From: Geothrix sp. 21YS21S-4
GTDB taxonomy: Bacteria > Acidobacteriota > Holophagae > Holophagales > Holophagaceae
Direction: 5' to 3'
DNA: 64,000 nucleotides
Assembly (NCBI RefSeq): GCF_030845995.1
Contig: NZ_CP132719.1
Location: forward strand, 1,674,001 to 1,738,000
Part shown: positions 24,178 to 31,276 of the stretch, in pieces
Numbering within the stretch: position 1 is the first letter of the stretch
How the letters are laid out: every line of letters begins with the position of its first letter
The notes under the pieces: model-generated
Seen by the model: the letters and a program-made list of their open reading frames with translations, nothing else
What the model was told of the DNA's origin: nothing
Database searches by the model: none
Position numbers and translations under genes: made by a program

Positions 24178-24713
24178 GGGGCTCCTCTCGGGAGGGGTCG
24201 GCGGGATAAGGGTGCGGGGCGTCCAGTGTAGGCCGCGCGAAAGCGAATGCGTGAACCCCGCCTGGAAGAACCCGCGAGCGCTCGGCGCCATCTCGGACAT
24301 GGCGTTCCCGGATCAGGGGCAAGCGGAGGGACTCGGAAGGTATCGGAGCCTTCCAGGCGATCAGAGGTCCCGCGACGCTGAGGACGTGGATCGATCCCAT
24401 GCCGCAAATGTGGTCGGGCCGGGCTTTCGCCTGATTTCAGAGGTCCTCCCGAAGCGCTTTCTTTCACCCCTCAATTGAGACTGAGTCGCCCTTGTGACAC
24501 CAATCACAGGCTCCTACCCCCGAATAGTGAGGAAGATCATTCATGACCTTTTGGACGGTAAAGGTCGCCGGAAGTGGATGATGCGATTTCACCCCTCCGC
24601 CGCATCGCCTCGACCGTCCGTCACCCGCGCGCAGGACCCCATTCGAAGTGTTCCAGCCCGCCGCGGCCGGAACGATTTTCACGAGACAGTCGCCCTTCAA
24701 TTTTGGAGAAATC
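24178..24713. other. Long divergent intergenic region
   Basis: A 536-bp gap between the MDR dehydrogenase (minus) and the porin operon (plus), the longest gene-free stretch in the window. It holds a perfect TGTGA-N6-TCACA palindrome at 24493-24508 and a smaller inverted repeat (GACCTTT / AAAGGTC, 24545-24566). It is lower in GC than the neighbours around 24460-24560. No convincing small coding sequence, tRNA or riboswitch-like structure was recognised. Confidence 0.6.
24493..24508. promoter_or_regulatory. CRP/FNR-family operator-like palindrome
   Basis: TGTGACACCAATCACA is an exact match to the TGTGA-N6-TCACA core recognised by CRP-type regulators in E. coli. It lies 206 bases before the porin start codon and 316 bases from the divergent dehydrogenase start. 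The nearby lower-GC sequence suits a promoter. Which CRP-family protein would bind it is unknown, as none is encoded in this window. Confidence 0.5.
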
Positions 24714-26240
24714 ATGGTGCTACCTCTGACAAAGCCGTTTCGGCGGAAGGGTCCCCTCGCCCTTCTCCCTCTTGGGGGAACCCGCGGTGCCGGCGTGAAA
24801 ACGGCTGTCGCCACGCTTCTGCTGTGCGCGGGGGCGAGCCCGGTTTTCGCGGCGCCTCCTTCCATCTCCGTGCCCATCACCTCCCAGCCGGACGGCCAGA
24901 AGGATTCCTTTTCCTTCCTGAGCAACCTCGAGCGCAGCAACTTCTTCCTGGGGGACATGTTCGGCCTGCGCCCGACGCTCGGGACCTACGGCATGACCGT
25001 GGTCGTCCAGGAGACCAGTGAGGTGCTCGGGAACGTCAGCGGCGGGATGAAGAAAGGGGCGGCCTACGACGGCCTGACCCAGCTCATTCTCCAGATGGAT
25101 ACGCAGCGCGCCTTCGGCTACTACGGCGGCCTGTTCAACATGAGCGTGCTGAACCTCCACGGGACCAACTTCAGCGCCGAGAACCTGGGCTCGCTGCAGA
25201 CGTCCAGCGGCATCGCGTCGAACCGGGCGACCCGCCTGTGGGAACTCTGGTACGAACAGAAGTTCCTGGAAGAGGACCGCCTCAGCGTCCGCGTGGGACA
25301 GCAGAGCGCCGACCAGGAATTCATCGTCAGCTCCAATGCCCTGTTCTTCGTCAACACGATGATGGGCTGGCCCGCGGTGCCCTCCTACGATCTGCCGGGC
25401 GGCGGACCCGCCTACCCGCTTTCGGCGCCGGCGATCCGCGCGCGCTACCGGTTCGGCAACGCGTGGAATCTCCTCGTGGGCGTCTTCAACGGCAGCCCCG
25501 CCAAGACCAACGAGGGCGACGCGCAGGAGGAGAACAACCACGGCACCAGTTTCCCGATGCACAACGGGACTTTGACGTTCATGGAACTGCAGTACGTCTA
25601 TCCCTCCGTCGGAAGCCTGGTCTACCCCGGCGAGAAGGCGCCCCTGTCCCGGACCTACAAGCTGGGCGCCTGGTACAACTCCCAGCCCTTCGACCACCTC
25701 CGGTACGACCAGAACGGCCTCTCCCTGGCCAATCCCGCCAGCAACGGTACGCCCGCCACGGCGCACGGCAACCTGTCCATCTACGCCGTCGCGGACCAGA
25801 TGCTGTGGCGCAACGACAACGATCCCAACAACACCATCAGCGCCTTCACCCGGATCATGGGAACCCCGAAGACGGATCGCAATCCCATCAGCTTCAGCAT
25901 GAACGCGGGCCTCGTCTGCCGCGGGCCCATCAAGAACCGGGCGAACGACACCCTCGCCGTGGGAATGGGCTTCGTGCGCGTCAGCAGCCAGGCGGCGGGC
26001 CTCGACCGGGACACCGCCCAGTTCGCGCAGGCCGCGGGCGACGGCGGCTACTACCCCGTCCGCAGTTCCGAAACCTTCATCGAGGCCACCTACCAGTGCC
26101 AGGTGACGCCCTGGCTGCAGATCCAGCCCGACATCCAGTACGTCTGGAACCCCGGAGGCGGGATCGCCAATCCCAACGCGCCGACCCAGCGCATCGGCAA
26201 TGAACTCGTGCTGGGCGTCCGCGCCAACATCCTTTTCTGA
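24714..26240 (+). CDS. OprB-like carbohydrate-selective porin
   Basis: A 508-residue outer-membrane barrel protein with a long basic N-terminus and signal peptide ending ASPVFAAPP. The mature part alternates aromatic beta-strands typical of the OprB family: LERSNFFLGDMFGLRP, TRLWELWYEQKFL, LSVRVGQQSADQEFIVS, TYKLGAWYNSQPFDHL and a C-terminal strand GNELVLGVRANILF ending in Phe, as required by the BAM machinery. OprB porins import sugars or other small polar solutes. GGAG precedes the ATG at 24714. First gene of a five-gene plus-strand run, with only 11 bp to the next. Confidence 0.85.
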   Translation: MVLPLTKPFRRKGPLALLPLGGTRGAGVKTAVATLLLCAGASPVFAAPPSISVPITSQPDGQKDSFSFLSNLERSNFFLGDMFGLRPTLGTYGMTVVVQETSEVLGNVSGGMKKGAAYDGLTQLILQMDTQRAFGYYGGLFNMSVLNLHGTNFSAENLGSLQTSSGIASNRATRLWELWYEQKFLEEDRLSVRVGQQSADQEFIVSSNALFFVNTMMGWPAVPSYDLPGGGPAYPLSAPAIRARYRFGNAWNLLVGVFNGSPAKTNEGDAQEENNHGTSFPMHNGTLTFMELQYVYPSVGSLVYPGEKAPLSRTYKLGAWYNSQPFDHLRYDQNGLSLANPASNGTPATAHGNLSIYAVADQMLWRNDNDPNNTISAFTRIMGTPKTDRNPISFSMNAGLVCRGPIKNRANDTLAVGMGFVRVSSQAAGLDRDTAQFAQAAGDGGYYPVRSSETFIEATYQCQVTPWLQIQPDIQYVWNPGGGIANPNAPTQRIGNELVLGVRANILF

Positions 26241-26251
26241 ACGGAACGATC

Positions 26252-27442
26252 ATGAGCACCTTTCTCGCGACCCTCCCCCCCGCATCCAACGTTCAAAAGC
26301 GTCGCCGCACCTTCGGAGCCCTCAGCCTGCTGGCGCTCCTGATGGCGACGGGAACCGTTTCCATGCGCGCCGCAGAATCCGGCTGCTTTCTTGAAACCGT
26401 CCGCAAGCGCCGCAACCTGACGTCCACGGTCCCCGACAACGGCGACGTGAACCCCTACGCGATCGTGGTGGCGCCCGTGGCCGCCGGGAAGATCGCCAAG
26501 GGCGACGTGCTGGTGTCCAACTTCAACAACGTCTCCAATCTCCAGGGGACGGGCACCACGATCGTCCAGTACAACCCCGCCTCCAAGGCCACTACCCTGT
26601 TCGCGAAAATCCCCCAGAAGCTCCCGGAATGCCCCGGCGGCGTGGGCCTGAGCACCGCCATGACCATGCTGAAGTCCGGCTGGGTCATCGTGGGAAGCAC
26701 GCCGAGCACCGATGGAACCACGGGGACCCTCGGACAGGGCGGCCTGCTGGTGATCGATCCCAACGGCAAGACCGTCGCCGTGTGGACCGGTCCCGCCATC
26801 AACGGCCCCTGGGGCAACATGGCGGTGGTGGACAAGGGCGACTCCGCCACGCTGTTCATCAGCATGGCCGGCTTCGACGTGCCGAGCCCCAAAGTGCTCG
26901 ATCCCAAGACCGGCTTCCCGGTGGTGATCCACAAGGCCACGGTCCTGCGCGTGGAAGTGGCCATTCCCGAGGGCCAGCCCCCCGTCCTGAAGAGCCAGAC
27001 CGTGATCGCCGACGGGTTCGCCCAGCGGGCCGACCGCGGGAACTTCCTGTTGGGCCCCACCGGCCTGGGCTTGAGCGAGGACGGCACCCTGTACGTCACC
27101 AACGGCCTCGACAACGTCATCACCGCGATTCCCGAAGCTCTGACACGGACGACCAGCGCCGGCACCGGCCGGGTCGTCACCCAGGGCGGCCTGCTCAGCT
27201 GGCCTCTGGCCATGACCATCACCCCTTCGGGCCATCTTCTGGTCTGCAACGGAAAGGACGGCCGGGTCGTGGAAGTCGATCCCATCGCCGGCAAGCAGCT
27301 CTGCGCGCAGTGGCTCAACTCCAACCAGGCCCAGACCCCTCCGGGCAATGGGAACCTGTTCGGAATCGCCATGACGCCCAATGGGGAAGGCTTCTACTAC
27401 GTCCAGGACGACACCAACACCTTGACGTATGCTGGCAAATGA
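26252..27442 (+). CDS. Secreted NHL-type beta-propeller protein
   Basis: A 396-residue exported protein: basic N-terminus and hydrophobic core (TFGALSLLALLMATGTVSMRA) then a propeller of NHL/SMP-30-like repeats, for example GPTGLGLSEDGTLYVTNGLDN, LAMTITPSGHLLVCNGKDGR and FGIAMTPNGEGFYYVQDD. Several Cys are present (CFLETV, ECPGG, VCNGK, QLCAQW). No lactonase catalytic set is obvious, so function could be binding or an enzyme such as a gluconolactonase-like hydrolase. It is placed between a porin and an exported peroxidase, suggesting a shared periplasmic or extracellular substrate. Confidence 0.75.
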   Translation: MSTFLATLPPASNVQKRRRTFGALSLLALLMATGTVSMRAAESGCFLETVRKRRNLTSTVPDNGDVNPYAIVVAPVAAGKIAKGDVLVSNFNNVSNLQGTGTTIVQYNPASKATTLFAKIPQKLPECPGGVGLSTAMTMLKSGWVIVGSTPSTDGTTGTLGQGGLLVIDPNGKTVAVWTGPAINGPWGNMAVVDKGDSATLFISMAGFDVPSPKVLDPKTGFPVVIHKATVLRVEVAIPEGQPPVLKSQTVIADGFAQRADRGNFLLGPTGLGLSEDGTLYVTNGLDNVITAIPEALTRTTSAGTGRVVTQGGLLSWPLAMTITPSGHLLVCNGKDGRVVEVDPIAGKQLCAQWLNSNQAQTPPGNGNLFGIAMTPNGEGFYYVQDDTNTLTYAGK

Positions 27443-27476
27443 GCGCGTTCAGGTGACGCGCCAGGGAGTCGATTCG

Positions 27477-28811
27477 ATGAATTCAGCCAATACGAAGAAG
27501 GCTCAGCCACGACAGCGTCTATCGCTGCTCGTGGCTGGGTTGCTATTGCTTTCCGGTTCCATCCTGGGCGCGGGAAAGCCCACGAAGGCAGTACCCGCGA
27601 AGGTCTCGCCGAGCGCGCAACCAAATCAGGTGGAGCCTTTTTGGGGAGAGCACCAGGGCGGCATTTTGACCTGGCCCATCCAACACCAGAATTACTTCGC
27701 CGCTTTCGACCTCGCGACGACCAAGCGGGAAGACGTCATCAAGCTGCTGAAGGCCTGGACCGAGGCGGCCGCGCGAATGACCGCGGGCGAAACGGCCCAG
27801 CCGCTTGAGGGCGGATTGAAGCTGGCCGTGCCGCCTGCCACGCCCGTGGAAGTCTTCGACACGCCCGATTCGGGCATCATCGCAGCCGATACCGGCGAGA
27901 CGATCGGAATGTCCCCCTCCCGCCTGACCATCACCTTCGGATTCGGCGCGACCCTGTTCACCAAGGACGGCAAGGACCGCTTCGGCCTCGCTTCGCAACG
28001 GCCCGAAGCCCTGGTCGACATGCCCAAGTTCATCGGCGACCAATTGGCGGAGAACCGCACGGGCGGCGACATTTCCGTCCAGGCCTGTGCCGAGGATCCG
28101 CAAGTCGCGTTCCACGCCGTGCGCCAGCTCGCCCGGATCGCCGAGGGCGTGGCCCACATCCGCTGGGTCCAAATCGGTTTCCGGCCCAACACGGGATCCC
28201 GTCACCTCTTCGGATTCTCGGTGGAAGGAATGGAAAATCCCTCCGTGGAAGATCCCAAGGTGATGGCCAAGGTGGTCTGGAGCGGCAACGAAGGGCCGGA
28301 ATGGATGCGCGGGGGCAGCTACATCGTGGCCCGCCGCATGCGCTTCGCGCTCGAGCACTGGGACCAGATGCCCACGAAGTACCAGGAGAAGGCCGTCGGC
28401 GGCGGGAAATACCACGGCAGCCCCATGATGAACCCCCATCAATCCGCGGAGCCCTCTCCCGCGGCCCTGGAAGACGACGATCCGGCCGCGCATCCTCCCA
28501 GCCACCTCGACATCGTGGGACCCCATGCGGCCACGATGTTCCGGCGCTCCTACTCCTACAACGACGGCGTGAACTTCACCACCGAGCGCTGGCCGCCCTG
28601 GCGCCAGGGCCTGGAATACGACGCGGGCATGTTCTTCATCTGCTACCAGCGGGATCCCCGCACCGGGTTCATCAAGCTGTTCGACATGATCGCCAAGCAG
28701 GATTTCCGCCTGAACCAGTTCTGGACCCACGAAGGCAGCGGACTATTCGCCTGCCCGCCGGGGGTCGAAAAGGGCGGCTACATCGGACAGGGCCTTTTCG
28801 AGCCCAAGTAA
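27477..28811 (+). CDS. DyP-type heme peroxidase, exported, atypical distal motif
   Basis: A 444-residue dye-decolourising peroxidase of the EfeB-like class. An N-terminal signal (LSLLVAGLLLLSGSILG) precedes the fold; no strict twin-Arg motif is seen. Family landmarks are LTITFGFGATLF, RFGLASQRP, VVWSGNEGPEWMRGGSY, the SHL proximal-His region, the distal Arg in FRRSYSYNDG and DAGMFFICYQRDP. The distal GxxDG motif (GFKDG in EfeB) reads GFSVEG: Asp is replaced by Glu with one inserted residue. ATG 27477 has GGAG; an in-frame ATG at 27429 overlaps the previous gene and lacks one. The first ~80 bases have lower GC than the rest. Confidence 0.9.
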   Translation: MNSANTKKAQPRQRLSLLVAGLLLLSGSILGAGKPTKAVPAKVSPSAQPNQVEPFWGEHQGGILTWPIQHQNYFAAFDLATTKREDVIKLLKAWTEAAARMTAGETAQPLEGGLKLAVPPATPVEVFDTPDSGIIAADTGETIGMSPSRLTITFGFGATLFTKDGKDRFGLASQRPEALVDMPKFIGDQLAENRTGGDISVQACAEDPQVAFHAVRQLARIAEGVAHIRWVQIGFRPNTGSRHLFGFSVEGMENPSVEDPKVMAKVVWSGNEGPEWMRGGSYIVARRMRFALEHWDQMPTKYQEKAVGGGKYHGSPMMNPHQSAEPSPAALEDDDPAAHPPSHLDIVGPHAATMFRRSYSYNDGVNFTTERWPPWRQGLEYDAGMFFICYQRDPRTGFIKLFDMIAKQDFRLNQFWTHEGSGLFACPPGVEKGGYIGQGLFEPK

Positions 28812-28870
28812 ACCGGGTCGCCGCTCCGGCGGATCTGATCAGCGTCAACGAAATTGAGGAGCAGCAGCCC

Positions 28871-29971
28871 ATGACCAGCACGCAACAGCCCCTGAAGCCC
28901 ACCGATGTGATCACCCTCGACCAAGGCGGATCGCGGAAACAGTTCATCAGCGCGCGACGCGAGGGGTCGGACGAGCTGGCCATCTTCGATGCCTTCAAGC
29001 CCGGGTCGTCCACCGTGGTCGCCCAGATGGCCTTCGGCGGACTCGGATTCCACGATGCGGCGTGCGCCCGCATGGGCGGCGTGGAATGGCCCATGTTCTG
29101 GCTGCAGGGCGATGTCTGCCCCGGGGTTCACGTGGCCGGCGTTCAGTCCTTCGCCATGGAGGGCCGTCCCGTCCGCCGCGTGATGCTTTCCAATCGCGTC
29201 GTCGGCAGTTTCTGGTCGGACGAGGACGCGGACTATTGCCTGTTGGCCGGGCTCCTGCCGGCGGATCCCACCGCCGACCGCAGCGCCCAGACCCTCAGCA
29301 GTTTCGAGCAGATGGAAGCCGGCCTGAAAGAAGTCGGCATGGACTTCTCCCATGTGGTGCGGACCTGGTTCTACCTCGATGAACTGCTGGACTGGTACGA
29401 CGAATTCAACGTGGCGCGGACCGCGTTCTTCGAAGCCCGGGGCGTTTTCGACCGCCTCATTCCGGCCAGCACCGGGATCGGCGCCAGCAACCCCGCCGGC
29501 GCCGCGGTGGCCTCTGGAGCGCTGGCCATCCGGCCCCGCCATGACCGCGTCCACATCCAGGAAGTGGAATCCCCGCTGCAGAACCCGGCCACCGAGTACC
29601 GCAGCTCCTTCAGCCGCGCGGTGGAGATGGCCTTCCCCGACCGCCGGGTGCTGACCATTTCAGGTACGGCCAGCATCGCGCCCGACGGGAAAACGGTGCA
29701 TCAGGATGACGTCGTCAAGCAGATCCAGCTCACGCTCGACGTGATCGAAGGCATCCTGAAATCCCGCGGAATGGACTGGCAGAACACGACCCGCGCTGTG
29801 GCCTACTTCCACGACATCGCCGAACTGCCCACCTTCGATGCCATCTGCCGCGAGCGGGGCATTCCGCCCCTTCCGGTCGCCCCCGCCCACGCCACGGTCT
29901 GCCGGGCCGATCTCCTGTTCGAGATGGAACTCGACGCGGTTCTCGCTGTGCCGGCTTCCGGGAAGGCCTGA
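28871..29971 (+). CDS. Tandem RidA-fold protein, chorismatase-like
   Basis: A 366-residue cytosolic protein with two YjgF/RidA-like halves, arranged as in FkbO/Hyg5/XanB2 chorismatases. Matching landmarks in order are VVRTWFYLDELLDWY, FFEARG, LIPASTGIGASNPAG, then LTISGTASI, GKTVHQDDVVKQIQLTLDVI and CRADLLFEMELDA, where the FkbO family has RTWNY, PAATGIGA, ISATAG, TVHHGDV and EDLLVEIEG. Chorismatases hydrolyse chorismate to a dihydroxycyclohexadiene carboxylate or hydroxybenzoate plus pyruvate. The adjacent DAHP synthase supports a chorismate-linked role. Whether all catalytic residues are kept cannot be judged without alignment; a non-enzymatic Rid protein is the alternative. GAGGAG lies 10 bases before the ATG. 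Confidence 0.65.
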   Translation: MTSTQQPLKPTDVITLDQGGSRKQFISARREGSDELAIFDAFKPGSSTVVAQMAFGGLGFHDAACARMGGVEWPMFWLQGDVCPGVHVAGVQSFAMEGRPVRRVMLSNRVVGSFWSDEDADYCLLAGLLPADPTADRSAQTLSSFEQMEAGLKEVGMDFSHVVRTWFYLDELLDWYDEFNVARTAFFEARGVFDRLIPASTGIGASNPAGAAVASGALAIRPRHDRVHIQEVESPLQNPATEYRSSFSRAVEMAFPDRRVLTISGTASIAPDGKTVHQDDVVKQIQLTLDVIEGILKSRGMDWQNTTRAVAYFHDIAELPTFDAICRERGIPPLPVAPAHATVCRADLLFEMELDAVLAVPASGKA

Positions 29972-30020
29972 GCTCTTTCCAACCCAGCGGCTCCTCAGCC
30001 GTTGATGTACCACCCCAACC

Positions 30021-31187
30021 ATGGAGTACACGACCTGCCCTCGGCGCGGCCCGCGCGATATCACGACGTCCCCTCCGGACGGAATCTCCAGGCCGCTCCA
30101 AGTGCATCCCCCACTCCCCTCTTTCCTGGTCCCCGTGGATATCGTCGAAACTCGCGCCCTGCCCTCGCCCGCCCAATTGCTGGCGGAATTCCCGAGGACC
30201 GAAAGCCAGGCCGGGTTCGTGGCGCGCGCGCGACGCGAAATCCACCAGGTGCTTTTCGGGGGCGATAGCCGGTTCCTGCTGATCATCGGTCCCTGCTCCA
30301 TCCACGACCTGGATGCGGGCAGGGACTATGCCCAGCGCCTGGCCAAGCTCGCAAAGGAGGTTTCGGACCGGATCCAGGTGGTGATGCGGGTTTATTTCGA
30401 GAAGCCGCGCACCACGGTGGGCTGGAAGGGCCTGATCATGGACCCGCATCTCGACGGTTCCAATGACATCGCTACCGGCCTGCGCCTGGCCCGCACCTTC
30501 CTGCAGGACGTCCTCGATCTGGGCCTTCCGACCGCCACCGAACTGCTCGACCCCATCACGCCCCAATACATCGCGGATCTCATCTGCTGGTCCGCCATCG
30601 GCGCCCGCACGGTGGAATCGCAGACCCACCGGCAGATGGCCTCCGGCCTCTCCATGCCCCTGGGCTTCAAGAACGGCACCGACGGCAGCATCGCCACGGC
30701 GATCAATGCCATCCGGGCGGCCGCACAGCCCCATACCTTCCTGGGCGTCGACCTCGCCGGCTGCGCCTCCGCCGTCGTCACCCGGGGGAACCCCGACTGC
30801 CACGTGGTCCTCCGCGGCAGCCGCAGCGGTCCCAACTACTCCCCCGCCCACGTCGCCCAGGCCGAGCAACTGCTCGCCCAGGCGGGATTGAACCCCTCGA
30901 TTCTCGTCGACTGCTCGCACGGCAACTCCGCGAAGCAGCCCGAGCGGCAACTCGACGTGATGGAGGACCTGCTCACGCAGATCTCCGCGGGCAATACCTC
31001 CATCAGCGGCGCGATGATGGAAAGCAATCTGGGGGCCGGAAACCAGCCATTCCCCCAACCGTGGGACAAGCTCCGCTACGGGGTTTCCATCACCGACGCG
31101 TGCATCGACTGGCAGACAACGGCGGCGCTGATCCGGCGGGTCCATGCTGCGCTCGCCCCCCGGTTTGCGCAGGCGGCCGGCCAATAG
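30021..31187 (+). CDS. 3-deoxy-7-phosphoheptulonate (DAHP) synthase, AroF/G/H type
   Basis: A class I-alpha DAHP synthase, condensing phosphoenolpyruvate and erythrose-4-phosphate as the first step to chorismate. Hallmarks: IGPCSIHD, VYFEKPRTTVGWKGLIMDP, GFKNGTDG, RGSRSGPNY and VDCSHGNSAK with metal-ligand Cys/His. The full frame gives 388 residues; similarity to E. coli AroG begins near VETRALPSPAQLLAEFPRTE, so the first ~38 residues are extra. No clear ribosome site precedes ATG 30021; GTG 30135 is an alternative start. It sits 50 bp after the chorismatase-like gene. Feedback sensitivity to Phe, Tyr or Trp is not readable. Confidence 0.9.
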   Translation: MEYTTCPRRGPRDITTSPPDGISRPLQVHPPLPSFLVPVDIVETRALPSPAQLLAEFPRTESQAGFVARARREIHQVLFGGDSRFLLIIGPCSIHDLDAGRDYAQRLAKLAKEVSDRIQVVMRVYFEKPRTTVGWKGLIMDPHLDGSNDIATGLRLARTFLQDVLDLGLPTATELLDPITPQYIADLICWSAIGARTVESQTHRQMASGLSMPLGFKNGTDGSIATAINAIRAAAQPHTFLGVDLAGCASAVVTRGNPDCHVVLRGSRSGPNYSPAHVAQAEQLLAQAGLNPSILVDCSHGNSAKQPERQLDVMEDLLTQISAGNTSISGAMMESNLGAGNQPFPQPWDKLRYGVSITDACIDWQTTAALIRRVHAALAPRFAQAAGQ

Positions 31188-31276
31188 CCCCCTTCGAAGC
31201 ACCTGAACTCCGCAAATGGGAAGAGGTGGCCGCCCACCGCCGCTGTCCTGCATCTTCGTCGAACGGGAGAACTCAC

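Noticed and set aside
27429-27476. Earlier ATG start for the DyP gene
   Set aside because: It overlaps the preceding gene, has no ribosome site and puts sixteen polar residues before the signal peptide.
30001-30020. Leader-peptide attenuator before DAHP synthase
   Set aside because: No run of aromatic codons or terminator/antiterminator pair could be made out in the short gap.
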